64,000 nt of DNA from an uncultured Dehalococcoidia bacterium (GCA_913048295.1 CAJWWK010000003.1:1-64000); one strand, 5' to 3'. Positions 9,187-20,010 are shown, counted from the stretch's first letter. A program made the numbers and translations. Notes: generated from the letters alone by a model not told the origin.

Positions 9187-10140
9187 ATGACCAATGGCCC
9201 AGAAAACGATTTAATCGGCAGCTTCGGCGATTTCATATCCGCGTGGGATTTTTCTTCCCCACCCGCGGTCCTGATCCTGATGCTCGCGGCCCTGTACATC
9301 GTCGGCTCCGCACGGCTGGCAATGCGGACTACGTCGAACACTGGCTTCTGGGGAAACTTTGCGGCAGGGCTAACCGGCTTCGCGCTCCTGGCATTCGCAC
9401 TTGCCGGACCCCTCGATGTCTACGCGGCCGATCTCTTCGCCATGCACACAACCCAACACATCGTGATCGCGATGTTCGCAGCACCGCTTTTACTGATCGC
9501 CCGACCGATGCCGGCGTACATCTGGGCGTTCCCACGGCCAATTCGTACCGGCGCAGGGACGGCCCTCACAGAAGCTGCGATAGTCATCCGGGTTCTCCGG
9601 GCCCTGACCCGCCCCGCGGTGGCCCTCCCGCTGTTCCTCGGTTCGTTGTACCTCTGGCACATCCCTGGGGCCTACAACGCCTCACTGCAAAATGAGTGGC
9701 TGCATCTGGTCATGCACTTCACCATGTTCGCACCGGCAGTGTTTTTCTGGTGGCCAATTATCGGGCCGCCGCCAATTCGGACACCGCTTTCCTATCCCCA
9801 GCGAATAGTTTTTCTGCTGCTCGCTGTCACACCATCGGCGCTGCTGGCAGCCATCATCACGCTCTCTAATTCAGTCATATTCAGTGTTCACATCGATAAT
9901 CCTGGACACTTCGACTGGTCGCCGACGGAAGACCAGCGGATTGGCGGTCTCCTGATGTGGATTCCAGGCAACTTCGTGTTCCTCTCAACCATGACGGTGC
10001 TTTTCTTCAAGTGGTTCGCCGACGAAGAGCGCAAATCGGCCCGCAAATTCACGAATCGGCCCCCTCGTCGGTCACGCCGCACCGTTCCTCCAGAACCCTC
10101 TGCAACGCCCACTGAAGTAACTGACGATGAGCGAAAGTAG
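9187..10140 (+). CDS. ctaG: Cytochrome c oxidase assembly factor, CtaG (caa3_CtaG) family
   Basis: Polytopic; FAMHTTQHIVIAMFAAPLLL, LWHIPGAYNASLQNEWLHLVMHFTMFAPAVFFWWPI; position after cox subunits. Confidence 0.85.
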   Translation: MTNGPENDLIGSFGDFISAWDFSSPPAVLILMLAALYIVGSARLAMRTTSNTGFWGNFAAGLTGFALLAFALAGPLDVYAADLFAMHTTQHIVIAMFAAPLLLIARPMPAYIWAFPRPIRTGAGTALTEAAIVIRVLRALTRPAVALPLFLGSLYLWHIPGAYNASLQNEWLHLVMHFTMFAPAVFFWWPIIGPPPIRTPLSYPQRIVFLLLAVTPSALLAAIITLSNSVIFSVHIDNPGHFDWSPTEDQRIGGLLMWIPGNFVFLSTMTVLFFKWFADEERKSARKFTNRPPRRSRRTVPPEPSATPTEVTDDERK

Positions 10141-10420
10141 TCGCACGATAGAAACCGTCGAGCTGGCCGTTCGAGGCAGGGTCCAGGGCGTGGGTTTCAG
10201 GATATTCGTTGCGATGACTGCCGACCGGCTAAAAGTATCCGGCTGGGTAAAAAACCTGCCCGACGGCTCGGTTCAAATACAAGCCACAGCCCTCCGGTCA
10301 ATCCTCGATGAACTGATAACAGCCGTCACAGTGGGCCCTCACGGCTCCCGTGTCGAGCAAGTCGAGACCCTGAAACAAAAAGCCCCCGGTCACTTGGCCG
10401 AGGGCTTTGAAATTCGCTAG
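10127..10420 (+). CDS. acyP: Acylphosphatase
   Basis: VRGRVQGVGFRIFVAMTADRLKVSGWVKNLPDGSVQIQA; overlaps ctaG 3' end. Confidence 0.93.
   Translation: MSESSRTIETVELAVRGRVQGVGFRIFVAMTADRLKVSGWVKNLPDGSVQIQATALRSILDELITAVTVGPHGSRVEQVETLKQKAPGHLAEGFEIR
10376..10408 (-). terminator. Rho-independent terminator for the minus-strand gene, inside the acyP 3' end
   Basis: Minus strand reads AAAGCCCTCGG-CCAAGTGA-CCGGGGGCTTTTTG: 7-bp stem, one mismatch, 3 bp, then U-rich tail. Confidence 0.65.
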
Positions 10421-10427
10421 AGAATCG

Positions 10428-10907
10428 CTATTGCTGAGTACTACGACGGCGACGGCGGATGACCGCCCGCTTGATAAAGTAGTCGTTCTTCTGGTTCAGC
10501 ATGCGGTGTAGAACTTCATCAGACAGATTCTTCAGGTAAATCACGCTCGCCCAGGCGGTCGTTAGACCCGACTGAATCTCCTCGAGCGTCATGGCCCTGT
10601 TCGTGTTCGCGAGCAGCAGTTTGAAAACCGCCTCGGTAATCGGCGTACCAGGAAGGAGGAAGTCAGGCTCCTTCGAGCATATATTCGACATCACCTTCAT
10701 GTATTCCGATGCCGAACCAAAGCCACCCGGGGCCTTGCCATCGTCAACAACCGATTTGCCGGCTGGTGAAAGGCGTGAGTAAACGGCGAATGCGAAAGAT
10801 CGACCCGACGACTCAAACGCCCGCGCGTTGATCTGGTATTTCAGCTCCTCCACCGGTTCAGCGGGGACTTGCTCGATCTGTTCTGTCTGTTCTGTCTGGT
10901 TGGTCAT
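10428..10907 (-). CDS. Hypothetical protein with N-terminal TEQ tripeptide repeat
   Basis: About 159 aa from ATG 10907 (MTNQTEQTEQIEQVPAEP...); clean ORF between acyP and moeA; no family recognised. Confidence 0.7.
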   Translation of the reverse strand: MTNQTEQTEQIEQVPAEPVEELKYQINARAFESSGRSFAFAVYSRLSPAGKSVVDDGKAPGGFGSASEYMKVMSNICSKEPDFLLPGTPITEAVFKLLLANTNRAMTLEEIQSGLTTAWASVIYLKNLSDEVLHRMLNQKNDYFIKRAVIRRRRRSTQQ

Positions 10908-10978
10908 GAACTTTTCGGTGCGCAATCAGTGCGGCGCGTCACCACACTGCCAGTCGGCGCGGCAACGCTCGTTGTTTA

Positions 10979-12328
10979 TTAGAAAATATCGTCGGGCCAG
11001 TCGAACATCTCGACCCTGGCAATTTCGCCCACATCAATCATAGCAATCTCATCGGGGCAGATGGCTAATCCATTTGCCTGTGCCATCGAACTGAGTACGC
11101 CCGAACTCTGGTTCCCGGCCAACCGTGCGCGATAAACACCTGCCGCGTCCTGATAAGCGTGAACCCGCGCGTACACGCGACGTCCATCGTAGTTGTGGAT
11201 CGCATCGTCCATGACTGCCTCCACCGAAGGCTTCTCGGCCTGCACCTTGCCCATCATCAATCGCAATGCCGGTCGTCCAAACTGCTCAAAGGCCACCATT
11301 GCGCTAACCGGGTTCCCGGGCAGGCCAAGATGAGGAACGCCAACTCCGTCGTCACGCTTCAACATTCCGAACGCGAGCGGCTTGGCAGGGCGCATTCGCA
11401 CCGACCACAACGCGATCTCACCTTTCGACGAAAGTACGTCCTTCACCACGTCGTAGTCACCCTTGGAAACCCCGGCCGACGTCACAACAAGATCGGCACC
11501 ATCGAGAGCGTCTTCCAGCGCCGCCTCCAGCGATTCGACGGTGTCACGGGCAATGCTCATGATCTTCGGCACACCACCGTACCGGGTGACCATCGCGGCC
11601 ACACTATAGGCGTTTGAGTTATATATCTTGCCCGGTTCATGCTCCTGCCCGGGCTCCAGAAGTTCGTCACCGGTCGAAACAATCGCAACTACCGGGCGCC
11701 GCACAGCTCGCACCGCGGCGCGACCGAGCGATGCGATCACGCCTATCTGGGCCGCGCCAATAATTTCGCCTTCACCAAACACAACTGTGCCGGCAGTAAT
11801 GTCCTCCCCGGCGGCCCGAATATTGTCGCCAGGCTCCGCCGGGGCATTTATCGAAATTGAACTCAGCGACCCAACAGACCCCGACTTTTGACGCTCCAAC
11901 TCATCGGTGTCCTCGAACGGCACAACGGCATTGGCACCATCGGGAATTGGAGCGCCGGTCATGATACGGATAACCGTTCCCGGGGTCAGGGGACGTTCGG
12001 GTAACCGTCCCGCCGCGATAACTCCAACTACCGGCAGTTCGACCGGCGATGTTTTCGACGCTCCGGCCGTATCAGCCGCGACAACTGCGTAACCGTCCAT
12101 CGCCGAGTTCGTAAGTGGAGGAATGTCGAAGGGGGCAACCAACTCTTCAGCAAGCACCTGGCCAAGCGCGTCGACAAGCGCCGTTTCAACTGCAGGCAGT
12201 CGATCGAAGTACGAGAGGATGCGATCGCGCGCCTCTTCAACACTGAGCATCTCGGCGTCGTAGTGGTGCCGGTGTGGCCTGTGCGCGTGCGCCGCCCCGG
12301 GGCCTGTGTGATCTACATGTTCAGTCAT
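10979..12328 (-). CDS. moeA: Molybdopterin molybdotransferase MoeA
   Basis: PPLTNSAMDGYAV, RIMTGAPIPDGANAVVPFEDT, VAIVSTGDEL, TSAGVSKGDYD, GLPGNPVSAMV. Confidence 0.97.
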   Translation of the reverse strand: MTEHVDHTGPGAAHAHRPHRHHYDAEMLSVEEARDRILSYFDRLPAVETALVDALGQVLAEELVAPFDIPPLTNSAMDGYAVVAADTAGASKTSPVELPVVGVIAAGRLPERPLTPGTVIRIMTGAPIPDGANAVVPFEDTDELERQKSGSVGSLSSISINAPAEPGDNIRAAGEDITAGTVVFGEGEIIGAAQIGVIASLGRAAVRAVRRPVVAIVSTGDELLEPGQEHEPGKIYNSNAYSVAAMVTRYGGVPKIMSIARDTVESLEAALEDALDGADLVVTSAGVSKGDYDVVKDVLSSKGEIALWSVRMRPAKPLAFGMLKRDDGVGVPHLGLPGNPVSAMVAFEQFGRPALRLMMGKVQAEKPSVEAVMDDAIHNYDGRRVYARVHAYQDAAGVYRARLAGNQSSGVLSSMAQANGLAICPDEIAMIDVGEIARVEMFDWPDDIF

Positions 12329-12349
12329 TGGAGTGCCGCCGGTCGGTCG

Positions 12350-14782
12350 CTAAACACGTAGCTCAGCACCCAGCTCGTTTGCCAGTTGCTTCAGAGTCTG
12401 CTGCTCGATCTTCCCGACCTGATCCGCCGTAAGCGTTTTGTTCGGCGACTGGTAGACAAGCCGAATTGCAATCGCCTTTTTACCCTCCGGAACGCCCTTA
12501 CCTTCAAACACGTCGAACACGGTCGCCGAGGTCACGATCCTGTTTCGGCCTGCGATTTCAACTATCTGCCCGACTGTTACGCCCGAATCGACAACAAGTG
12601 AAAGATCGCGATGCGAGGCCGGAAGCCTGACAAACTCGGTAAATTTTCCCGACCCATCAGAATTGTCAGCCCCCTGCACCACTTTGAGACAGACCGCAAG
12701 GTCGAGCTCGAACATTGCAACACTCTCAACCTCAGCATCGAACAGCGAAAACACATCGTCAGACACTTCGCCGACAATGCCAACGGCCAGGTTATTTGCA
12801 CCCGGAACCCTCACAATCGCAGTACGGCCGGGTGCAAATGTTCCATCCTCTACAGGCTCAAAGACCGCCGTAATTCCCAGATCGTCAAGCGTAGCTTCAA
12901 GAGCACCTTTCGCATCGTAAAAATCCGAAGTATCACCTGAATCGTCCCAGTGCAGGTCGTTTCTCGGCCCGGCGAACGCCCCCGTCACCATTTGCCGTTC
13001 TTCCGGCAAGCCTTCCCCGTACTTGAGAAACACGCTGCCAGCCTCGAAGACGGCGATCGGACCGCGCCAGGTTCGTGAGTTACTGGCGACAGTCGACAGT
13101 ATCGCTTCTCGCAATGTACGCCGCATCACGGCAAAATCTGCACTGACAGGGTTGCGCAAACCCACACCCACACCCGTATCGTCCGGAAGTGTCACACGAG
13201 CCTCACCTGCGGCAGTCGTGGCCGAATAACTAATCGTCTCTCGCATGCCAGCCCCCACCAGCACATCCGTGACGCGCCTACGCAGTTGCATTGCCGGTTG
13301 TGGCTGCCACTTCGGCGGTCTGCCAGAAAGGGTGGTCGTGGGGATATTGTCATATCCGATAATCCTTGCGAGTTCCTCGACAAGATCCTCGGGAATCGAA
13401 ACATCAGGCCGCCAGTATGGGATATCTACTTGCCACCCGAAATCACGTTCTCTAAAGTCGAACCCGAGACTCTTGAGGGTTGTTTCAACGACTGATTTTT
13501 CGAATTCGAAACCGAGAATCTTTTTGATGTGATCCCTGTTGAGTTCAATCGACTGCTGTTCTTCACCAGCGCCCGGATATACGTCGATAATCCCCGAGGC
13601 GGCAGTTCCTCCAGCGATTTCGAGAATAAGCTTTGTTGCCCGGCGCAGCCCGACTTCGCTCAGCCCCGACCGCAACCCCTTTTCGAAACGCAGGGTCGCC
13701 TGACTCGAAAGCTCGAGCGCACGGGCGGTCTGCCGGTTATTTACGCCATGAAATGTTGCCGACTCCAGGAAGACTGTAGTTGTCGTCTCGGATATCTCCG
13801 TGTTCGCGCCACCCATCACACCGGCAAGGCCAATCCCCCGCTCGGGGTCAGCAATCAGCAGCATTTCATCGCCGAGCTTTCTTTCCCTATCGTCCAGCGT
13901 TACAAGTTGTTCGCCCGCCCTGGCGCGTCTCACAATCACCTTGCGGTCGACAACCTTGTCGAGATCGAACGCATGGAGCGGTTGCCCTAGCTCAAACATC
14001 ACGAAGTTCGTGATATCGACGATGCTGTTGATGGGCCGCTCGCCGAGTGCCAACAGCCGTTCTTGCAACCACTTTGGCGATGGGCCGATCTTCACTCCCT
14101 CGATTACCGAGGCCGTATATCTCGGGCAGAGATCCGGATCAGCGATTCCGACCGAAGCTAGCGAGTTCACGTCGGGGCCTGTCGACTCGTAAGTAGTGTC
14201 CGGCTCCCGCAGCGGGTTGCCTGTGATCGCCGCGACATCCCTGGCAACGCCAACAATCCCCAGGCAGTCCGGGCGGTTCGGAGTAAGTTCGATATCTAGT
14301 ATCGATTCGCCAATCAACTCACCGATCGGTGTGCCAACTCTCGCGCCCTCGTCAAGTACCAGGATGCCCTCGTGATCATCCCCAATGCCGAGCTCCCTGA
14401 CCGAACAGACCATCCCGTTCGAAACAACACCGCGAATCTTCGAGCGCTTCAATTTCCGGGTCTTGCTGGGTTCATCGGCATAAGCGTCGAACAGAACCGC
14501 ACCTATCGATGCATATGCAATCTTCTGGCCTTCGGCAACGTTGGGCGCTCCGCACACGACGTCGGCCTCGCCATCGCCATGGTCGACCGTCACGAGCGAC
14601 AATCGATCAGCATCGGGGTGCGGCCGAACGCTCTGGACGCGCCCAACTACTACGTTGTCGATCCAGCCAGTCCGGTCGATCGATTCAACCTCGTTGCCTG
14701 CCATTGTCAATCGATCAGCCAGCTCGTCGAGACTTATCTCGATGTCTACATACTCTTTCATCCAGGAAACAGGAACCTTCAT
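12350..14782 (-). CDS. pheT: Phenylalanyl-tRNA synthetase beta subunit
   Basis: 810 aa; [14 protein letters not shown], tRNA-binding domain, B5 domain, C-terminal FDX-ACB domain ([17 protein letters not shown]). Confidence 0.97.
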   Translation of the reverse strand: MKVPVSWMKEYVDIEISLDELADRLTMAGNEVESIDRTGWIDNVVVGRVQSVRPHPDADRLSLVTVDHGDGEADVVCGAPNVAEGQKIAYASIGAVLFDAYADEPSKTRKLKRSKIRGVVSNGMVCSVRELGIGDDHEGILVLDEGARVGTPIGELIGESILDIELTPNRPDCLGIVGVARDVAAITGNPLREPDTTYESTGPDVNSLASVGIADPDLCPRYTASVIEGVKIGPSPKWLQERLLALGERPINSIVDITNFVMFELGQPLHAFDLDKVVDRKVIVRRARAGEQLVTLDDRERKLGDEMLLIADPERGIGLAGVMGGANTEISETTTTVFLESATFHGVNNRQTARALELSSQATLRFEKGLRSGLSEVGLRRATKLILEIAGGTAASGIIDVYPGAGEEQQSIELNRDHIKKILGFEFEKSVVETTLKSLGFDFRERDFGWQVDIPYWRPDVSIPEDLVEELARIIGYDNIPTTTLSGRPPKWQPQPAMQLRRRVTDVLVGAGMRETISYSATTAAGEARVTLPDDTGVGVGLRNPVSADFAVMRRTLREAILSTVASNSRTWRGPIAVFEAGSVFLKYGEGLPEERQMVTGAFAGPRNDLHWDDSGDTSDFYDAKGALEATLDDLGITAVFEPVEDGTFAPGRTAIVRVPGANNLAVGIVGEVSDDVFSLFDAEVESVAMFELDLAVCLKVVQGADNSDGSGKFTEFVRLPASHRDLSLVVDSGVTVGQIVEIAGRNRIVTSATVFDVFEGKGVPEGKKAIAIRLVYQSPNKTLTADQVGKIEQQTLKQLANELGAELRV

Positions 14783-14889
14783 ATATATTGCTCGTTATTC
14801 ACAGTTAATCAAAATCACAGATAGGAGCCGGTACAACGCCGGTAAACAGTGTCACAACGGAACGGGTGTGACCGGCGCGTTCGCCGGGC

Positions 14890-15894
14890 CTAAAACTGTG
14901 TGAGGAACCGCAGGTCGTTCCTGAAGAAATGCCTGATATCCGATATATCGTTCTGCAACATCGATATCCGCTCGGGCCCCATGCCAAACGCGAACCCGGT
15001 GTACTTGTCTGAGTCATACCCCACGTTTTTCAGCACCTTTGGGTGAACCATCCCCGCACCGAGAATCTCGATCCACTCGCCGTTCCAGTCAACCGACATC
15101 TCGACTCCCGGTTCCACGAAAGGAAAGTAGTCGCAGCGGAACCGAACTTTTCGTGACGGGCCAAAAATACGCCGGGCAAACTCGTAGAGCGTACCTTTCA
15201 AATCGGCAAATGTAATCCCCTCGTCAACAGCAAGCCCCTCAACCTGGTTGAAGTGCCATTCATGAGTCGCGTCGGTGGATTCGTATCTATAGCACTTGCC
15301 AGGAACGACAACCCTGATCGGTGGGTCGGTATTCTCCATAACCCGGGCCTGCATCGGCGAAGTGTGAGTCCTCAGCAAAACGTCGCTGCGCGAATCGGAA
15401 TCGACCCAGATCGTATCCCATTGGTCTCTTGCCGGGTGGTCGGCCGGAATGTTCAGCAAGTCGAAGTTGTAACGCTCGAGCTCGATCTCAGGACCTTCGA
15501 TCGTCTGGAAGCCCATCTCGTTGAACGCCTGGGTGATCTCCCGGATCATCTGAGTCGATGGGTGCAGCCCACCTGATCCCGACTTGCGGCCGGGCAGGGT
15601 AATGTCGATTGAACCTGCCGGAGCCGTGTTAGATTTCGCCTGCAACAACCGCTCATCGAAAAGTGACTCCAGCTCGGTGCGCAGCCTATTGGCCGCCGCG
15701 CCTACGGCCTTGCGTTCTTTAATTTCCAGCGATCCAAGAGCTCTGAGAACCGACGTCAGTCGCCCCTTCCGTCCCAGATACTCGACGCGCCAGGCCTCGA
15801 GTTGTTCCGCGGAATCCGCGGCGCGCAACGCGCGGGTCGCGTCGGCCTTCAGCTTTTCTACAGATTCACTCGATTGAGTCGTTGGCACCGACAA
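14890..15894 (-). CDS. pheS: Phenylalanyl-tRNA synthetase alpha subunit
   Basis: HTSPMQARVM, KCYRYESTDATHEWHFNQVEGLAVD, FRCDYFPFVEPGVEMSV, GFAFGMGPERISML. Confidence 0.97.
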   Translation of the reverse strand: MSVPTTQSSESVEKLKADATRALRAADSAEQLEAWRVEYLGRKGRLTSVLRALGSLEIKERKAVGAAANRLRTELESLFDERLLQAKSNTAPAGSIDITLPGRKSGSGGLHPSTQMIREITQAFNEMGFQTIEGPEIELERYNFDLLNIPADHPARDQWDTIWVDSDSRSDVLLRTHTSPMQARVMENTDPPIRVVVPGKCYRYESTDATHEWHFNQVEGLAVDEGITFADLKGTLYEFARRIFGPSRKVRFRCDYFPFVEPGVEMSVDWNGEWIEILGAGMVHPKVLKNVGYDSDKYTGFAFGMGPERISMLQNDISDIRHFFRNDLRFLTQF

Positions 15895-16371
15895 TATCCT
15901 CGTTGGACTGATTCGCCTTGTAAGTGTGGACTGGTTTCAGGGCCGCTTTGGGCATGCGAAACATGTCGGTCAGCGGTGATTTTCGACTCGAAATTATAGT
16001 TGATCCCACGATGAACGCCCGCCCGTTGTGTAATCTCGCCTGTAGTTGGGAAATGGCTGGATACTGGACTGAGATAGGAAAACGCCCGTTTTTGACGGTA
16101 AATATGGCCGAATTACAAATTAGTCGTTTAACAACAGACACTCCCCAAGTTGCGACGGATTCCGGAATATTCACCACCTGTACGGTTACGATTGCACCAC
16201 CCACCCCTAGTTGAGTGAACGGCGGTTCCTGCAATCGTAAGCTACGTTGCCCATCTGAACCAGCGACAAGTTCAAAAAGATGTAGTAGGGTCGTTCGACG
16301 ATCTACCGCACTAGCGCACGATGCGCTTGTACGAGCGGTGTACACACATTACGAGTCCCGGGGGAGCCGCC

Positions 16372-16515
16372 ATGGAAGCCTACTGCATGAAGTGCAAGAC
16401 CAAACGTGAGATGCAGAACGCCCAGCAGATTACGATGAAGAACGGACGCCCTGCTTCCCAGGGTACGTGCCCGGTCTGTAGCACTAAGATGTTTAAAATC
16501 GGTAAAGCAAGCTAA
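16372..16515 (+). CDS. Small zinc-ribbon-like protein (DUF5679-like)
   Basis: 47 aa MEAYCMKCKTKREMQNAQQITMKNGRPASQGTCPVCSTKMFKIGKAS; two CxxC pairs; followed by strong terminator. Confidence 0.8.
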   Translation: MEAYCMKCKTKREMQNAQQITMKNGRPASQGTCPVCSTKMFKIGKAS

Positions 16516-16537
16516 GCTAACCGCGTTTGATCGTCAT

Positions 16538-16567
16538 GGCCCGTGCGAATTGCACGGGCCTTTTTTT
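16538..16567 (+). terminator. Rho-independent terminator
   Basis: GGCCCGTGC-GAATT-GCACGGGCC perfect 9-bp stem followed by TTTTTTT. Confidence 0.93.
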
Positions 16568-16670
16568 GTCCAAATTTCTACGCCTCGGATTACGCCTGGC
16601 ATTTCCCCGGGAGTAAGCTTCGGGCCAACATTCCAAAATCGAGTCACCATCCCATAGTGAAAGTTGAATC

Positions 16671-17594
16671 ATGCAGAAAGTCCAGTTCGGTAGCACGGGA
16701 TTTGAAACCAGCCGGTTGGGAGTCGGTCTGTCTGAGATCGGATCGTTTGAACTCTCCGACCAGGCCCAGGCAACGAACGTACTTAACACGGCCCTCGATA
16801 ACGGCATCAACTTTCTGGACACTTCTGCCTGTTACGGCATTTCCGAAGAACTGGTTGGAAACGGCGTTTCACAGCGCCGCGATGATTACTTCCTGGCCAC
16901 CAAGGCCGGCCACGTCGCCCGCGGGTACGAAGGGGAGGCATGGACATTCCAGACGGTCGTCGACTCTATCGACCGCAGCCTGCGCCTGCTCCAGACAGAT
17001 CACGTCGATGTAGTCCAGCTGCATTCGTGTGACATCGATGTCCTGGAAAAAGGGGATGCCATCCGCGCCCTGCAGGAAGCGCAGCAGGCAGGTAAAACCA
17101 GCTTCATCGGCTACTCTGGCGATAACGAATCAGCGCACTGGGCAGTCGACTCCGGGCTGTTCGCAACCTTGCAAACAAGCTACAACCTCGTCGAACAGCG
17201 GGCGCGGACTACGGGGCTTCTCGAAAAGGCGATCGCAAAAGGCATGGGCACGATCATCAAGCGCCCTATCGCCGGAGGGGTCTGGGGCAAGTCACGCCCC
17301 GATGCCGCCGATCAGACTGCCAGCAACTACAACACGCCCTATCTCGAACGCGCCAAATCTGTTCGCACCCTCGGTCCCATCGAAAACGAGCCCGACGATG
17401 CGATTCTCACTTCGCTCGGATACACGCTCAGCGACCCGAACGCCAACGTCGCAATAGTAGGCACTACGAATCCCTCGCATATGGCGACTAACGTGCGCCA
17501 AATAGACAACGACCTACCCATCCCGGATTGCGTCATCGCCGAACTAAACCGCCGATTCGAACAACTCGACAAAGACTGGGCGCAACGCACCTAA
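16671..17594 (+). CDS. Aldo/keto reductase
   Basis: GINFLDTSACYG, FLATKAGH, DHVDVVQLHSCD, FIGYSGDN, NVAIVGTTNPSHM. Confidence 0.92.
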   Translation: MQKVQFGSTGFETSRLGVGLSEIGSFELSDQAQATNVLNTALDNGINFLDTSACYGISEELVGNGVSQRRDDYFLATKAGHVARGYEGEAWTFQTVVDSIDRSLRLLQTDHVDVVQLHSCDIDVLEKGDAIRALQEAQQAGKTSFIGYSGDNESAHWAVDSGLFATLQTSYNLVEQRARTTGLLEKAIAKGMGTIIKRPIAGGVWGKSRPDAADQTASNYNTPYLERAKSVRTLGPIENEPDDAILTSLGYTLSDPNANVAIVGTTNPSHMATNVRQIDNDLPIPDCVIAELNRRFEQLDKDWAQRT

Positions 17595-18781
17595 TGAAAA
17601 TTGATCGCATCGAAGTCCGATTCGTCGAAGCCACGCTCGATAAGCCGTTCGGATGGTCGCAGCGTTGGACCAATACCCGAAGCGTCGTCGTTCTAAAAGT
17701 ATGCACCGACGACGGCGTAATCGGCTGGGGCGAAACCTACGGATCGCAGGACACAGTTGCCGGGATCGCGTCCGTTGCGCGCTCAGCGATCGGTGAAGAT
17801 CCAGCCAACATTTCGCAGATCTGGCACAAGATTCATCGAGCCACGTACCAGAGCCACAGTTATGCCGGCGTTCCGGCGATGGCGATGAGTGCTATCGATA
17901 TAGCACTTCACGATATCGTCGGCAAAACCACCGGAAAACCCGTTGCTGAAGTGATGGGTGGGCGGCTTCACAACTCGATTGCCGTCTACGCAACCGGCCT
18001 CTACTACGTCGACAACTACGCCCTAAAACCGCACCTGGAAGAAGCAGTCGGCTACGTCGAGCAGGGCTTTTCGGGCATGAAGATGAAGGTCGGCGCCCTG
18101 TCGCTCGCCGAGGACGCAGCACGCATCAAGGCGACTCGAGAAGCGATCGGTCCCGAAGTACGCCTCATGTTCGACGCCAACGAGTCGTACGATCCGTCAA
18201 CCGCCCTTACCTTCGCCAACATGGTCGCCGACAATGACCTGACTTGGTTCGAAGAGCCATGCGGCTCACGAGATTTCGCAGCCAACAAGCTAGTTCAAGA
18301 AAAATCGCCAATTCCAGTTTCGGGCGGCGAGAGTCTGTCGACCCGCTGGGAGTTTGCGCCAAGATTCGCCGAGCGAACGTTCGACATTGTTCAGCCCGAT
18401 ATTTGCGGAGTCGGTGGACTCTCTGAAATGCACCGCGTAGGCCTCATGGCCCAGGCGTTCGGCATTAAGTTTAACCCGCATTTTTGGGGCACCGGAATCA
18501 GCTTCGCAGCGGCGTTGCATGCACTCGCTGTCCAACCGATCGGACAGATCGGCCAGACGAACATCCCCTACCAGAACGAATCGGTTTTAGAGTTCGACCA
18601 GACGCCGCACCCCGTTCGAGAAAACCTGACCGAACCGTTCTTTACTCAACAAAACAGTCGTGTCGACGTCCCAACCAAGCCCGGCATCGGCATCGAGATC
18701 GACGAAGCCGTGCTTGAGCGATTCACTCAAGGCGAGGTAGCGGTCGTCGAAACCTCATCCGTCACACAACCATTTTTCTAA
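17594..18781 (+). CDS. Mandelate racemase/muconate lactonizing enzyme-type enolase-superfamily protein
   Basis: KMK catalytic motif, FDANESYD, FEEPC, SGGESL, NPHFWGTG; start ATG overlaps AKR stop (TAATG). Confidence 0.92.
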   Translation: MKIDRIEVRFVEATLDKPFGWSQRWTNTRSVVVLKVCTDDGVIGWGETYGSQDTVAGIASVARSAIGEDPANISQIWHKIHRATYQSHSYAGVPAMAMSAIDIALHDIVGKTTGKPVAEVMGGRLHNSIAVYATGLYYVDNYALKPHLEEAVGYVEQGFSGMKMKVGALSLAEDAARIKATREAIGPEVRLMFDANESYDPSTALTFANMVADNDLTWFEEPCGSRDFAANKLVQEKSPIPVSGGESLSTRWEFAPRFAERTFDIVQPDICGVGGLSEMHRVGLMAQAFGIKFNPHFWGTGISFAAALHALAVQPIGQIGQTNIPYQNESVLEFDQTPHPVRENLTEPFFTQQNSRVDVPTKPGIGIEIDEAVLERFTQGEVAVVETSSVTQPFF

Positions 18782-18815
18782 ACAGCTACTAACTAGCGGG
18801 TTCGCAACATTAATC

Positions 18816-18850
18816 CTCCTTCCCGTAGGAAGGGGTTAGGGGAAGGGTAG
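18816..18850 (+). repeat. REP-like G-rich intergenic repeat, copy 1
   Basis: CTCCTTCCCGTAGGAAGGGGTTAGGGGAAGGGTAG: hairpin CCTTCC-CGTA-GGAAGG plus GGTTAGG tail; resembles copies near 41.6 and 44.5 kb. Confidence 0.6.
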
Positions 18851-18900
18851 ATTGCAGCGAGCGACCAAGTCGTCCGACGACGCCCGGAGCAGATAACGTA

Positions 18901-20010
18901 ATGAAGATCACCGATGTAACGGTCACCTTGTTCAAGTGGAACGACATCCCGACGACCCACTACAGTGCTCTTTCCGGCAAGATCGGCGGCGAATCCGACC
19001 TCGGATTAGTCACGATTTCAACGGACGAAGGCATCGACGGTCACGCATTTCTGGGAAGCTCAAGCCAGCCCGCAAGTCTCGACACCAACTCGCTGATCCG
19101 CTACCTAAAGCCAGTGCTGATCGGACAAAACCCGCTCGATCGAGAACAACTCTGGCAAACCCTCAGCCAGCTCGTCCGCAAGAGCGGCATACGTGTAATC
19201 GGCGCCTGCGACATCGCCCTCTGGGACATCGCCGGCAAGGCAGCAAACATGCCCATTCACCAGCTACTCGGCACCTACCGAACAACGGTCCGAGCCTACG
19301 CATCGTCGACCGTTTACCAGCAGCCCGAAATCTACGCCGAGGAATCGGCGAAAATGAAAAGCGAAGGCTGGACCGCATACAAAATCCACCCGCCAACCGA
19401 CCCCGAACTCGACATCGAATGCTGCACACAGATCCGTGAAGCCGTCGGGCCCGACCACACGCTCATGCTCGACTCAACATGGTCGTATGACTACCCGCAG
19501 TCGGTGCGTGTCGGCCGTGCGATCCAGGAGCTGAACTACTACTGGTACGAAGACCCACTCGCCGACGACGATCTCTACAACTACACCAAACTCAAGCAAC
19601 AACTCCACATCCCGCTAATGGCGACCGAATACTCACCGGGCGGATTCACGGCTTACGCGCCATGGCTGACCTCGCAGGCAACTGACTATCTTCGAGGCGA
19701 CGTCGCTGTGAAAGGCGGCATCACTTCGCTCATGAAAACCGCGCACCTCGCAGAAGCATTCCACATGAACTACGAGGTGCACCACGGCGGCAACTCGCTG
19801 AACAACGTGGCGAACATGCACGCCATCATGGCGATGAAAAACTGCGAATTCTTTGAAGTCCTCCTGCCGTCGGGAGCCCAAAAATACGGACTCGAAACCG
19901 ACATCGATATCGACTCCGACGGCAACGTCCACGCCTTCAACAAGCCCGGACTAGGCGCCGAAATCGATTTCGACTTGATCGCCAGCAACAAGATCGCAAT
20001 CGTTTCCTAA
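18901..20010 (+). CDS. Enolase-superfamily protein, variant KxH active-site motif
   Basis: MKITDVTVTLFKW..., AYKIHPP, LMLDSTWSYD, WYEDPLAD, MATEYSPGG, EVHHGGNS. Confidence 0.9.
   Translation: MKITDVTVTLFKWNDIPTTHYSALSGKIGGESDLGLVTISTDEGIDGHAFLGSSSQPASLDTNSLIRYLKPVLIGQNPLDREQLWQTLSQLVRKSGIRVIGACDIALWDIAGKAANMPIHQLLGTYRTTVRAYASSTVYQQPEIYAEESAKMKSEGWTAYKIHPPTDPELDIECCTQIREAVGPDHTLMLDSTWSYDYPQSVRVGRAIQELNYYWYEDPLADDDLYNYTKLKQQLHIPLMATEYSPGGFTAYAPWLTSQATDYLRGDVAVKGGITSLMKTAHLAEAFHMNYEVHHGGNSLNNVANMHAIMAMKNCEFFEVLLPSGAQKYGLETDIDIDSDGNVHAFNKPGLGAEIDFDLIASNKIAIVS

Noticed and set aside
15924-16214. Plus-strand 96-aa ORF upstream of the zinc-ribbon gene
   Set aside because: No recognisable domain and odd composition; likely the divergent promoter/leader region of pheS and the small gene.
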